Of a DNA stretch of 64,000 nucleotides, positions 46,952 to 59,639 are shown piece by piece (position 1 is the stretch's first letter; every line of letters begins with the position of its first letter). The position numbers and the translations under genes were made by a program. The notes under the pieces were generated by a model. It was given only the letters and a program-made list of their open reading frames with translations. It made no database searches and had not been told where the DNA came from. The stretch is from assembly GCF_000715075.1 (NCBI RefSeq), contig NC_134100.1, positions 25,722,609 through 25,786,608 on the forward strand, written 5' to 3'. The stretch is from Nicotiana tabacum. Lineage: Eukaryota > Streptophyta > Magnoliopsida > Solanales > Solanaceae.

Positions 46952-49900
46952 TTAGCACCCTTGCTGGTCACGCCATTTCAGATAAATTAATCCGGCACGA
47001 TAATGTGTATAAGCCCCCGCCACCACAAGTACATGAAATAGTTGGTGGCTATGACCAGCAATGTCAAATTTCCCGGGCATCCATCTTTCTGGAACTCTTA
47101 ACGCATATACCAATGCTCCAACGCCATAAAAGACGCCCATCAAAACTTCATAGCCGGTAGTATGAAGGGCCTCGGGTTGCTTCCAATAAAGAACCAACTT
47201 GTGTAGAATAGGTGCCACACCTGACATGCCCATCCCGAAAAATAGCCCTGCTCGAAGGCTTCGAAATTCTGGCTTCTGAAACACAGGAAGGAGAGAAACC
47301 AAGATTGTGCCAATTCCCAGGACAGTAATAAATCCCAAGTAGAGGTTTAAGAAAAAAGGGTAGCACATGAAGGAATAATAGACGGGAGGGTAAAATGAAG
47401 TTGATATCAAGGCAGCAATACCAGCATAGTCAAGCCTCAACATGATGTACGATAAACGCTCTGAATGGCAAGAAAGTAAATGACATGTGCTACTTGCTAA
47501 TAAGCAAAACATTGCTCCACCAAGAAAGGCAAAGAATGGCCACCGCGTTATCGGTGTCACTAGCAATGGTGCTATCATGTTTGCAATAATCTTCCTTCAC
47601 GCTACGCTGCACCAATTTGAATAAGAGAAATATCAGTCACAAATAATAGTCAGGGAAAAAATTCTTTTCTATATATAATTTACTATCGATATAGAAGTAT
47701 TCCAAAACCAATAAAATCTCAGCGTGATTATATGAATGTCAAACAAAGGAAATACCACGTGACTAGGCTATTCGGTTCATCTACCACCATGAAATCCAAC
47801 ACAAACTACCCTGATTACACCTAATCAGATAAATTCTGCTCCAAGATGAGAAATCAGCTTAATAAATGATATCAACGCCCTCAATCCAAGAGAAATATCA
47901 ATCAGAAATGACGGTGGGAAACTAATGGTTTTCTGTATCTACTCTAGCATCAATCAAAGGATTTCCACTACTAATGACTTCTGAAACAGTTTATTTGTTG
48001 CAAACCAGCATGTTCTTCAGGAAACAGACATTCACTCAGAGTGATAAAAGAGACATAATCAGGGCGAATAAACTTGAATCCAAGAAATCTCCAGCAGATG
48101 ATAGTCAGAACAAATGGATGACACACCTGGGGAAAACTCAGTGACTAGGCCATTCAGTCCATCCACCATCACAAAAATAAGAGACTATTGACCTAATCCA
48201 GTTATTTCTGCTCTGATATTAGAAGATTGATCGAGGCTAGCAAGGTCCTCATAATCCAAGACTTAGCATTTGTTATGCAAGTAATAGGGTTACACCAGTA
48301 GATATAGTCACATCGTAATATCCATGATTAAAACCTAAATCCTGTCTTGTTATTTTCGGAAGAGTAACCACTACTATATTGGTCATCATCGGTTTGACTA
48401 AAGGAAACTTCCAAATGAAACTGATTAATATGTCTCTTTTGAGGTCAGATTTTAAAAAATATCATATTATGTTCACACAATCATTTTGTTAGATTCCTCA
48501 CATTTTGCACACATGCAGAAACTTAAAGATTGCCTGCATCAACCTATTAACAAAGGGGAGGAATTTGTGGAGATATGCATATTCAACACAAAGGGACTAG
48601 ACATATAAGGGCAATGCACTCAATGATATTTAAGTAATCCAATCAGTGAAATAAACTAGATATCGAGCCTTCTTCAGAGATTAAGGGCACAAAGCAAATA
48701 AGTAGAGATACAAGTTACATAGAAACTTTCTCCTTGGAAAGTCTACAGAGGTCCCATTATAAAACTTTTTCCCCTTTCCTCACGAGTAAAGTAAAATTTT
48801 CCCACTCTGATCATCTTTTTCTCTTTATTGGTGAAAATTTTACCATTTGATCTTTGATACAGAGGCTCAAACAATGAGACAAACGAAAGAAGAGGAATGA
48901 CGCAAATCATTTAGCAGCGAAGAAAAGGAATAATTCAGCAGAGATCAGTAATCTACGAACTAGCTTACTCTGAAATAAGAAATTCTCACTAAGCATAACT
49001 ATATTCACCTTTAATGACATAAATTGCAAATGGCCAGGCACAATCTGGGATCAAGAATATGAAAGCAGACTAAAGAATAGAAGTATAGCATAGATATAGC
49101 TGAACATTTGGTGACGTTTTAAGCCTAAACAAAATAAAGAGATCCCAAGCAACAATTTTTCTAACAAAGAGGAGGAAGCCATACCAAAACACCAACCTCA
49201 GTACGGTTGCTGTTGGAAAATCGCTCAGGCAGACAGTTAGACAGGAGTTGCAGCAAATCCTCTCGAAGTTTGTGCAAATCCGGCATATGTGGCAAAGAAG
49301 GGATACAAGGTAAAAGTTCTGCTTGTAATTTGTGTAGATCAGCCTTTCTAAGCTTTTCCGGAAGATTTTGTAAAGTCTGAAGATCCACAATATCTGGGAC
49401 CTTCATTGCAGTATAAATGGTCAGCACTAGGAAGAGAATGAACCCTATCAAATGCCTGCAAAAAACAGAGAAATCAAGATTCAAATAAGGAATTCTTCTT
49501 GTTTTTAATTTTTCCTCCTCAAGTTAAACCAGGATATTATGAGTGAAGTAGAAAGTGGAAGGGTAAACAAATCCTAACAAAATCACACTGATCTCTATTA
49601 GGAAGATGTTCCTAACTGTTATTCTCCATTTCCTGAACCCTTTACCCAATCCTTTAAGAACTAACGAAAAGTTTTGACCTATTAAGTGGATCGGTTAAAT
49701 AGGATTCTTATCCTTGGGAACATAGTAGCCGAGCTTTATTTATATGAGTGGCATTTAACAAATGATGTTATAACTATCTCTAGGCTAGCCCTTTCCGAAA
49801 AGAAAAAGTTGACTACCTTTCCAGTCCATGAAATCCCCGTCTTTGGCTAAACAGCAAATCCACGGCAAGATCATCTTTTCTGGTTGATACTACAGCCATC

Positions 49901-51654
49901 TACAGAAATTAACTTAATACTACCACTACTTGGTAAATTTCACATCCTCATACCTAAGTAAAAAGATAAAACAGAATACAATGCCTTCTTATAGAAGCTA
50001 TAGACTTGTAAATATCCGGAGACTCAAGCTCGAAACTATCTCACCAGTAACAGTCCTGAGTACGACTACCCAAGAGGAGATATGTATAATGCAGGAATCT
50101 AGTCATGCCACATCCGACCAATTCTCTTTCCAAAGTAGCAACAAACCTCATCCGCAAATCCTTGAAAGTGTGGCAAAACATTGCTATTAAGCTCAGTCAA
50201 ATGATCGAGAGCTGGAGTAACTACACAGTTGCTAAATATTGTGTCCTTGAGAAGTTCTGTACTGGAACCCCATATTATCTAGAGATTATCCTTGAGTAAC
50301 CACGCCACATAGATCAGTGTTGTCAAAGGCGCGCTTAAAGCACGCTTAAGCCCTGAAGCGAGGCTCGAAACATATTGAGCGCTTCGCCTCGCTTTGTGGG
50401 CACTTTAGTGTCGTATCAAGGGTCTAAAACATACTTTTCCTTGTCAAGAAGTGTAATCTTTTAAAGGTGATATTAAACAATTGATATTTCAGTTTATCGT
50501 AAAAAAATTTAAATTTCTTTGTCCATATATTTGTTATTCATGCTTATAATTATTAGTCTTGGACTACACATACATATTTTTACTTTTTCTCCAGTTGCGC
50601 CTTTTTTCATTAAAATTCACACTTTATTTGCGCTTAAAGTCCCAACGGACTTTAGAGCTTTTTGCGCTTTTCGTCTTTGATAACACTGATATAGAGTAGC
50701 GGATAAGGACATGGGAGATACTGAAAGGTCATCATATTAATGTATGTGGTGTGGATTTTCCATGAACAAAGAGAGAACTTTAATTGGCGCTTTCCGAGAA
50801 ACTTTGCAATAAAATTTCAAATTCGAGACCTCTACCTAGAAATTATGCACAATATATCATTATCATTGTGCCTAATTACCATGATTAAGGGAGATTGACA
50901 TAAAAGAAAAACTCCAATTAGAGAACGGTACAAGTTAATAATCCCAAAAGATATAACGACTAAAAGCATCATATCACATTTTGATGCATGTTTGTCTTAG
51001 TCAAGCTTAGGAAGTTAGTTAAGCAGCATACTTTCAGTTAGTTAGCAATTGAAGTGTACAAAGCAAACCGTAATAACTTCATATGGTATCGGTGAAAATA
51101 TTGTGATCTCCCTATTCTTCCCATTTGATCTTTGAGTTAGTTTCTCGGATTAGTCCCTCAGGTAACCTTAATTTCTCTCGAATCTTTGGTTCCTCATAAA
51201 CTCTGATTTGAATTCATTTACGCTTCACATTTCTTCTTTTTTCTCTTTTCTTTACTTACTTATAGATTGTTTAGAATCATGAAAGATCAATAAAGTTCTT
51301 AACTTTTTTCCTGCAAGCTATATATAATACGAAGTAAAGATTTTTCTTTAAAGCGAAAAGAGGGAATTCTTACGTCCAAACATTGAGGGTCTCGTTGTGA
51401 ATTGTAAAAACACTGAGCAAGGCCTGCTTCAATGGCCATTCGGCGCGGTAATGACCAAGAATGAATTCATTGTCTTTCAAATAACCAGGCAAAGAATGAT
51501 ACTCCACCAGCTGGTACTTCACCTTCTTCCACAATCTCTTTGGCTTCCCTTCCTTTGAATTTGAAGCACACAATGGTTGGTTTTCATATGATCCACGAGC
51601 ATTTAACGCCTCTTCAAGACCTTCCACATCGTTACCCATCTTTCGCTTAACCAT
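46952..51654 (-). CDS. Heptahelical transmembrane protein (PAQR/HHP, adiponectin-receptor-like)
   Basis: Seven-helix membrane protein of the PAQR/hemolysin III family; plant HHP proteins are linked to sugar, hormone and temperature responses. Exons (minus): 51374-51654, 49197-49455 and 46952-47606, with GT-AG introns of 1918 and 1590 bp. Start [15 protein letters not shown]; a second Met at codon 6. Exon 1 has the soluble head ([20 protein letters not shown], then [12 protein letters not shown]). Exon 2 opens the first helix and continues in a Leu-rich loop. Exon 3 holds the core, [20 protein letters not shown] and [12 protein letters not shown], with the His residues of the family's zinc site, and ends RDQQGC. 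About 400 residues if read through. The splice into exon 3 (CAG acceptor at 47607-47609) gives RSVKED, but the core continues one base out of frame, so an insertion near 47590 is suspected. Confidence 0.9.
50315..50688. mobile_element. hAT-like MITE in HHP intron 1
   Basis: 374 bp. The left end is CAGTGTTGTCAAAGGCGCG; the right end as reverse complement is CAGTGTTATCAAAGACGAA. Flanking 8-mers ACATAGAT and ATATAGAG match at 6 of 8. Inside are repeated GCGCTTAAAG / CGCCTCGCTT words. Confidence 0.7.
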
Positions 51655-51657
51655 TAA

Positions 51658-52560
51658 CTGTCACATCAAAGATCCTTGAAACACTTAGATAAAGGAACTG
51701 ATATACAGGGGCGAATCTACCATGTGAGCTACAGGTTTAACGCAGTAGCTTTGCCTATATGTATTAAATTTTCACTTAATATCTATAAATATTTGATTGT
51801 GAACCCAAATATTATTGTACATTAACTTGAAGTTATTGTAGGAACCCATAATCTTCAAATTTTGGTTCGCCTCTGCTGATATACTATCAAGACAAAAATG
51901 CATAAACAATAGAGCTTTGAGTTTAAAGCAAATACAACAAAATATTTGGCATTCTCCTAAAGGAATTTTGGTCAATATTTGAAAATGCATCTTATCACCA
52001 TTTTGTTACGAAGAGAATTCTTTTTCTTTTCTTTTCTTTTCTTTTCTCTTCAAGGATCCGGTGTCCAGGCCCGACTAATCCTAATTTGCCATAGAAACTC
52101 CATTTAGCGGTCCCTACAAAGAGTATTTCATTAACAAGAGACCTGTCGTCAAGGAAGAGGGGTCTTTATCATTCCACCGCGCCTTTCCATGGGGTTACCA
52201 ATTTATAGTATTTTTCATGTAGCTTTTGTATAATTTAAAAGAGCGAAAGGTCGGCTGAGCTCAAAATTTATGATCAAATTGACTATAAATGGATTAAAGA
52301 AAAGTATCCAACAAATTGAGATTGAAGGGCAGGTAAAAACAAAATTGTACAATACCCAGTAACATGAATTGAAACATATGCAAAATCAAGAATGAAATGT
52401 ACCTGGAAGAATGGGAGAAGCCTTAAAAAGAGGGTGATGTAGATTATTTATTGAAAGTATAAAGTGTTGGTGTTATTAATTCTTCCAAGGGTAACGCCTA
52501 AGTGTGGGAAATGGAAGGAGAAGGGGGAAAACAGAGATTATCAATGGAGGTGCAACAAAA
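51658..52560 (-). promoter_or_regulatory. HHP 5' UTR with an intron
   Basis: Acceptor GTGACAG lies 3 bp before ATG 51654. A donor CAG/GTACAT at 52402-52403 makes a plausible 745-bp 5'-UTR intron (51658-52402), with the leader exon from 52403 to about 52560. The intron holds a MITE (51706-51875) and a TTTTC repeat (52020-52050). Inferred from splice signals only. Confidence 0.5.
51706..51875. mobile_element. hAT-like MITE in the HHP 5'-UTR intron
   Basis: 170 bp. The left end is CAGGGGCGAATCTACC; the right end as reverse complement is CAGAGGCGAACCAAAA. It is flanked by an exact 8-bp target duplication CTGATATA (51698-51705 and 51876-51883), diagnostic of hAT-type insertion and suggesting a fairly young event. 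Confidence 0.88.
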
Positions 52561-52723
52561 CAGCAGATATAAAATAAACTTCTTTAATTTTATTTGGGAA
52601 ATTATATCAATTAACCAAAGAATTTTAACTTCAAAAGTAAGATAATATAAAGTTTTTGTTTTACACAAAATCTTCAAATTCTTTTAAAATTGCGTCTCTA
52701 GGAACTACATAGAAAAATACGGG

Positions 52724-52759
<36 letters not shown>

Positions 52760-52816
52760 ATTCTTTAAATTGCGTTCTAGGAACTATATAGAAAATGGGA
52801 TAATAATAATAATAAT
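52724..52816. repeat. (AAT)n repeats in a duplicated 70-bp unit
   Basis: Two AAT runs (52724-52757 and 52800-52816), each preceded by a similar leader (AATTGCG..TCTAGGAACTA..TAGAAAA...GGGATAATAA), showing a tandem duplication that includes the microsatellite. Confidence 0.75.
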
Positions 52817-53274
52817 GTTATATAAAATAGAAAAAAATAATGAATAATAATTTTAAAATTACCATTTTAGTTATTATTATTCGATTACTAGAAAGATCTG
52901 CAATCTATTTGGATCAATGCAGATTTAGGCTGTCATATGTCTTCAAAGAGCTTTTAGCTGCACTAGTTATTTTTATTCCAAATAGAAATTACAAAGAACT
53001 TTTGGTACTTTTTATTTTTATTTTATTTTATTCGCTATTGGTATGAGATGAGCACAAACAAATCAATAACTCAATCACAAGTATCTTTACAACTGATGAA
53101 TATGAAGCGGAACCAGAAAGGAAACCTTGTATCAACTTGGGAATTCACATATATAATATTACACGGCAAGACAAGTTTAGTAGATGACAATTTAAAAGAT
53201 GCAAGTAAGTCAATTAAGGCCAATAACAGCGAGTCATGTAAACATGGAAAGATGTAACATTTTTTTACATGAGT
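52817..53274. other. Intergenic, no gene seen
   Basis: AT-rich. ORFs at 52840 and 53048 carry no recognisable motif. Part may belong to the LTR fragment to the right. Confidence 0.45.
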
Positions 53275-55065
53275 AACAATAACTAAGAAGTAGCAAATAA
53301 GCATGGAAGACATTTTAAGCACATAATAGTTAAGGCATGGAAGGAAATAATTAAGGAAAAGCAAAAAATTAGGGAAAACAAGTAATTCGACGGCGTATGC
53401 GTATAAGCACTCGTCGCCTTGCATATACGCCCCAACACATGGGATTCATATAGCATATAATCCGAGGGTTCCTCATTCCCTCAAATCAAGGTTAAACTCG
53501 ACACTTACCTCACTCCGCAGTCAACTCAGAGCTCTACCGGAGCCTTTCCCCTAGAATCCGCCTCCAAGCCACTCGTATCTAACCACAATTGACTCAATAA
53601 TATCAAATATTGCTAAAGGAATCAATTACAATGCATAAATTTAGGATTTTTATACTTTTCCCCAAAAAGTCAAAAATCGACCTTGGGCCTACTTGGTCAA
53701 AATCTGAGGTTCGAACCAAAACTCATTTATCCATTCGCCCCCATCCCCCGCACCCAGTTATGTAAATAGTTTCGGAATCCGACATCAATTTGAGGTCTAA
53801 ATGCTAATTTTACAAAAATCTCTAATTCTACCCAAATTCCCAATTTAGGTGAAAATCTTATGAAATGTAATGGGTAACTGAAAGAAAGTAGGTTAGAATC
53901 ACTTGTCAATAATTTAGGGAAGACCTCTAAGGTTTTCTAGGTTTGAAAATTTGAAAGAATGAACAAAATTCCGTTTTTGGGACTGTTTTAATCACTGGCG
54001 TCAGGTGTTCACTGCGTTCGCTTGAAACCTGATGCGTTCGTGAAGGGCACCGCCCAAATGGCTTACGCGATTGCGAGTTAGTCTACGCGTTCGCGTAGGC
54101 TTAGCCCCTTAGCCTTCGCGTTCACGATCCTGGTCACGTGTTCGCATAGAGTAAGTCCATTTTCCAGCCCCACCTCTATAATACTATGCGTTCGCGATTG
54201 ACTGGTCGCGTTCGCGAAGAGCAGACCCCCCAATGCTCCGTGTTCGCGACCAAGAGCTCGCATTCGCGTAGAAAAATATCCTCCCTAGCTCAATTTATTC
54301 TTTGTGATTGCGAGAGTACCCTCACGATCGCGAAGAAGAAAACACCAGAAACCAACAGGAGTCCAAAAACCAGGTTTTTTCTAAGTTTAAAGCATCCAAA
54401 GCCTATCCGAAACTCATCCAAGCCATAGGGGCTCCAAATCAAATATGCACATAAGTCCAAAAACTTCATACGAACTCGCTCGCGATCAAAATACCAAAAG
54501 AACGCCTACAACTACGAATCAGACATCAAATCAAATAAAATTTTCAAGAAAACTTTAGAACTTCTATTTTAACAACCGGACGCCCGAATCACGTCAAACC
54601 AACTCCGTTCCTTGCCAAATTTAGTAAACAAGTCATAAATATAGTAATGGACCTATACCGAGTTCCGAAACCAAGATACAAACCTGGTATCAATAAAGTC
54701 AAACATTAATCAAATCTTTAAAGTCATTAAACCTTTACACTTTCAATTTTCGACAAAAAACAATAACTCGAGTTAGGGACCTCCGAATTCGATTTCGGGC
54801 ATACGCCCAGGTCCTAAATCATGATATGGACCCACCGGGACAGTCAAAAACATGAATCCGAATCTGTTTGCTCAAAACATTGATCGAAGTCAACTCAAGT
54901 AGATTTTTAAAGTAAAATTTCATATTTTATCAATTTTTAACATAAAAGCCTGTCAGAAAATGATACGGACTGCGCATGCAAATCGAGGAAGGCTAAAATG
55001 AGGTATTTGAGGTTTCGAAACACAGACTTAGGGTTTAAACTCTAGATGACCTATCGGTCATCACA
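53275..55065 (-). repeat. LTR fragment of a Gypsy element
   Basis: The minus strand starts TGTGATGACCGATAGGTCAT at 55065 and runs through LTR-like sequence that is collinear by eye with the first part of the LTR at 57890 (shared GCGCAGTCCGTAT, GAGTTGACTTCG, ATGCCCGAAATCGAATT). A section rich in GCGTTCGCG words lies at 54000-54330. No gag-pol is joined. The left limit is unclear: TGAGT occurs at both 53270 and 55066, but no CA end was found, so it may be truncated. Confidence 0.65.
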
Positions 55066-55331
55066 TGAGTGAACCGATTTCAACTTATTTAGAATTGAGG
55101 CTTAGGACTGCCGACTCTTGGGTAAGGCAAGTAAAGCAAAGGCTTTAAGCTCCTAAATTTTGGGGGCTCCAATTTTTACTAGTAGTAAGTTTATGAATTA
55201 TTATTTATAAAAGTTATATTTTAAAGTTAAACGTATAATTTTTTAATAAAAAGGAAAAATAATCAAAGTAGATTTGAACAATTCGAAGTGTATGAAAAAT
55301 ATTTTTAATTTTCTATATTATGGTTAAAAAG

Positions 55332-55872
55332 TAGGGGTGTTCAAACCGAACCGGAAAACCGCACCAAACCGAAAAATCAAACCAAACCGATTAAAAAACC
55401 CGACTAGGTTTGGTTTGACTTGGTTTGGTATTGAGTAATAAAACCTGAACCAAACCGACATATAAATATATAGATTTTATTTATATTTTCAAGACTTTAT
55501 AGTGAATTTTCTTTAGAAAATGTAGAAATATTTGGGATCCTCTCATGTATTAACCTTGAAAGCGTAAATTAACAAAATATTATTGTTAGACGACTAAGAA
55601 AATAACTATCATGTGTTACTAAAAAAATTCTCCCATTAGAATATTATAATAGATCATATGTTTGTCAATTTTTTTCCATATTTACTAAACATATATTCAC
55701 TTATCAAAGTTTTATCTATAATTTTAACAAAGTAAGATTGAAATAATATTTATGCAACAAAAAAATCCGAAAACCCGAAAAATTCAACAAAACCGAACCA
55801 ATCCAAACCGATATAGTTGATTTGGTTTGATTTTGATAAAAAGCGAACCAACTCGGTCCATGTATACCCCTA
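55332..55872. mobile_element. MITE-like element with 8-bp target duplication
   Basis: 541 bp. Inverted ends TAGGGGTGTTCAAACCGAAC and (right, reverse complement) TAGGGGTATACATGGACCGA. It is flanked by an exact TTAAAAAG on both sides (55324-55331 and 55873-55880). Internal runs of AACCGAACC / GGTTTGGTTTG. Superfamily uncertain; 8 bp suggests hAT. Confidence 0.8.
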
Positions 55873-55880
55873 TTAAAAAG

Positions 55881-57075
55881 TAAGATCATTAGGTGATGGA
55901 AGTCTGAAAATATATTGTCTTAACCTCCAAAGTTTTGTAAAACATAATAATCACTCTGATATTGACAGTTTAGACTTATTTTTGAATTAAAAGTGTTAAA
56001 AAAAAATAATATAAGTAGAAGATAATATTTCAATCGATATACTCGATCAGATAGAAAGATTTAATTTTTTAAATGTCTGTATTGCTTATAGAATAATATT
56101 AACTATAATTACATTTGTTTTTTTTCTGATTCTCCTACCTAACGATCCCTTTAAGGTTGTCCTAGTTGCTCATTCGAAGGCAAAAACTAAAAATATCTTA
56201 TTCAAAGGTTGGCAACTCGGCAAAAATCTGCGGTCACGTGTCGATGGTCCTGTGGAAAGTATAGCCGGCCGGCAGCAGCCTTTGCAAGACCATACTGCAC
56301 ATTCTATTGTGATTTTGTAAGTAAAAGGATCGATTTTGTAAGTAAAAGGATCTTGTCATTTTCGATTTGGAACTGTACAGTAGACATAGTCTCTCTTTTT
56401 TTTTTTTAATTCTATTTCTTATCTTGTGATTTGTTAAACGCATTAGGATCCCAATTAATCAGAATTTGTGCCACCTAAAATTTATTAAAGGAAAAAAATA
56501 CTTCTTACTAGGATCTTTTTTTCGTATTCAAAGCTCAAATCCAAGACATTTAACTAAAAGTGAAGGGATTTTATTCATTCCGATATAACTTTTGATGGTT
56601 AGATTAGACATAGTCATGTACGTTGAATGCTTCCAAAAGTTGTATGCTTTGGCTTCACTATGTGGCTGAGTTGAGAGAGTTATTATACACTTCATGATAA
56701 GCAATTAATTAAGCAAACAATGGATTTCATTAGAACAAAGTTTTAATGTATCCATTAAAGGTGTTGCATTGACTTGGCCCTTAAATTGCGGCATTGAGTT
56801 TGTTAACTAGATTGATTAAATTTAACTATGTGTTTGTTAAAACTTAACATAATGCCATATACTACAACCAAAATAGTTTTAACAAGATGGGTTTGTTATC
56901 CTGGGAAATATCAGCATTCATGTACTCATCTCCAGCAAAAGTATGATATGTTTTTTGGTAAAAATTTACCTGTAACACGTGTGTACATCAAATCAATAAA
57001 TGCATGATATGTATATATATAAATAGACTCTTCTCACTTAACCATGGTTATTATTTACTAATACATATTTTCATA
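55881..57075. other. Intergenic, AT-rich, no gene seen
   Basis: Contains a 21-bp direct duplication (GATTTTGTAAGTAAAAGGAT, about 56311 and 56332) and AT-rich spacer. No gene found. Confidence 0.6.
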
Positions 57076-57110
57076 CTAGTTGGAGAAGTCCGGGTTGTGC
57101 CCGGGCCCAA
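57076..57110 (-). mobile_element. Helitron-like 3' terminus
   Basis: On the minus strand CCGGG-CACAA-CCCGG forms a hairpin, followed by ACTTCTCCAA and CTAG then T. This is a well-formed Helitron 3' end whose body would extend to the right, through the gene fragments at 57.7-63.3 kb. The 5' end was not found in the window. Confidence 0.55.
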
Positions 57111-57695
57111 TTTCCACAAAATAGCTTGTTAAATTGATAGTGTTTTGAAACCTGACATTTAAACTCTGCTCACTTTGGAAGTTCTTCATTTCTATTGAGG
57201 ATTTTTATATGCTATATAAATGTATTCAACTATGATCTATGATTAAGTGTGTAAGTGAAAACAAGAGAAAGTTATATAAATTCCCAAGTGTTTAATTTAT
57301 GTACTCTTGATTTAAAAATATGTTACTGTAAAAATTCTTTACGCCAACAAATATATGATGTGAAAACTTTAAACAAATTAAATATAGAAAAGGAATTTTT
57401 TTTTCAAAAAAACCATACTCCTAGAAAGTTGTTCATTTGGTAGAGATTAATGTGACATCTATAGTTGTAACTGCAGTAAGTACAAATTGAAGGAGACAAA
57501 ACGTAAAACAGAAAATTGAATTTTCCTTCATTTTGTTTTTCCTTTAATTGCATTTTTTCATTTTCTTGTTTTTTTTTTCCTGGAAGAAGAAACAAGAAAG
57601 GAACATGCATGTATACACCAATTTAGTTGAGCTGAATTATCAACATTAGGACAAGAAAAACAAAAGAGATGTATATAATATATGAAAACAAAACT
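57111..57695. other. Possible Helitron interior, no gene seen
   Basis: AT-rich. ORFs at 57255 and 57404 overlap on opposite strands and have no recognisable content. Confidence 0.45.
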
Positions 57696-57889
57696 TTACA
57701 GTAACATGAAGGAATGAAAGCACGGCCAAACTAACTCTGAGTTTTTCAGTCCATAACATCCACTTTGCAGTAGGAAAATACAGTCATTAGAGTAACAAGA
57801 AGAATGACTCCATCTTTCAGAAGGATGAACACTCATCATCCTTGGATACAACCACATTGCCTTCTTATTCTTCAGTTGTACTATTTCTA
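57696..57889 (-). pseudogene. Kelch-repeat gene fragment
   Basis: The minus strand encodes AMWLYPRMMSVHPSERWSHS then SCYSNDCIF, resembling the start of a kelch blade (PSERWGHSSC...VFGG pattern). The frame then slips, giving LLQSGCYGLKNSE where the GG turn should be. Only about 50 codons are present, and the solo LTR starts at its upstream edge, so it is a fragment. Confidence 0.45.
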
Positions 57890-59399
57890 TGTGATGACCC
57901 AAAATGTCATATTTAATTTAAATAATTATCTCGGTATTTTAAAACCTTGAAAAGCGCTATCAATAAATCCTCGACTTGCGTGCGCAGTCCGTATAATTTT
58001 TCGGAAGGTTCATATATGAAAAATGGATTAAATTGTGAATTAGAGCTTTAAAACTCAATTGAGTTGACTTCGGTCAATATTTTATGCAAACGAATCCGGA
58101 TAAAAGTTTTGACCATTCCGGTAGTTCCGTATCGTGATTTGGGACTTGGTCATATGCCCGAAATCGAATTTAGAGGTCCCTAGATCAAATTATCGCCATT
58201 TAACTGAATCTAGAAATCTAAGGTTAAAGATTTCTCAAGTTTGACCGGAGATTTGACTTTTTGATATCGGGATCGGAATCCAGTTCTGAAAATTTTCATA
58301 GCTTTGTTATGTCATTTATGACTTGTGTGCAAAATTTGAAGTCAATCGGACTTGATTTGATAGGTTTTTGCATCGAATATAGAAGTTGGACGTTTTTAGT
58401 TTCATTAGGCTTGAATTGGGGTGATTCACGATTTTAGCATTATTTGATGTGATTTGAGGTTTCGACTAAGTCCGTATCATGTTTTAGGACTTGTTGGTAT
58501 ATTTTGTTGAAGTCCCGAGGGCCTCGGGTGGATTTCGGAAGGTTAACGGATATAAAAAGGCTGCTGAATTTTCTCTTTGGACAGCTGCTGATTTTTTACA
58601 GCATGGGAACAGTACCCACGAACAGTGCCCGTTAACAGTACCCGTGAACTGTACGCGTGAACATTACAAGTGAACAGCGCCCATGAACAGTGCTGGACAG
58701 AATGTTAAGCTCTGAAAATGGGACTTCGTCCCATTTTCCATTTGTACCAAATTGGAGCTCGGGGAGAGGGGATTTTCGGGAGATTTTCAGAGAAAACAAT
58801 GGGGTAAGTGTTCTTAACTTAATTTTAGTTAGATTACCCGAATCTATTACTAGTTTTGGCATTTAATTGGTGATTTTAGTTAGGAAAATTTTGAAAACCC
58901 TCTTGGTTTAATTTGAAAATTTAAGGGTCGAGTTGATGTCGGATTTTTGTAAAATTGGTATGGTTGGACTCGTGGTTGGATGAGGTTTCATATTCCATAT
59001 TTTTGTCGGGTTCCGAGACGTGGGCCCACGGGCGAATTTTTAGTGCAATTTCAGATTTTTAATGGAAAATGTAGAATTTCATACGGAATTAATTCCTATA
59101 ATTTTTATTGATTGAATCGAATTGTTTATGACTAGATTTGAGAATTTCGGGCACGAATTCGCGAGGCAAAGGCTTGTTGGAATTTTGAATTGGTTGCAAA
59201 GCGAGGTAAGTATTTGGTCTAACCTTAGCTTGAGGGATTAGGAGTTGTGTCTTATTTGCTACATGTTAATTGTGGAGTACGACGTATAGGCATGAGGACG
59301 AGTATCTATACGTTGGTGTCAAACATGTCTGTGAGTCTTGTATTATAATTGTTATGACTCCGTTGTGGTTTATTGCGCTTCATATGTTATTATCATCAT

Positions 59400-59620
59400 T
59401 GTTCTCTTGCCTGGATGTTTGTTTGATATTATTGTTCTCTTGCCGGGATGTTTGTTTTGATAGTATTGTTCCCTTGCGGGGATGTTTGTTTGATATTATT
59501 GTTCCCTTGCCGGGATGTTTGTTTTGATAGTATTGTTCCCTTACCGGGATGTTGTTGAAATATCATTGTTCCCTTGCCGGGAAGTTGTTATATTGCTCTT
59601 GTTCCCTTGCCGGGATTCCT
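59400..59620. repeat. Tandem repeats in the solo LTR, CTTGCCGGGATG type
   Basis: Six or so units of about 35-40 bp with core TTGTTCCCTTGCCGGGATG followed by a T-rich spacer. Confidence 0.85.
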
Positions 59621-59639
59621 TGTGATTATTGTTGGCTTG

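Noticed and set aside
46942..47366. ORFs on both strands at the HHP core
   Set aside because: Shadows of HHP exon 3, which has the family motifs.
53071..53424. 117-codon minus-strand ORF with hydrophobic runs
   Set aside because: Straddles the edge of an LTR fragment and AT-rich DNA; no family resemblance.
53270..55070. TGAGT as target duplication of a complete solo LTR
   Set aside because: The left boundary lacks the expected CA end, and a 5-mer match over this distance can occur by chance; kept as an LTR fragment only.
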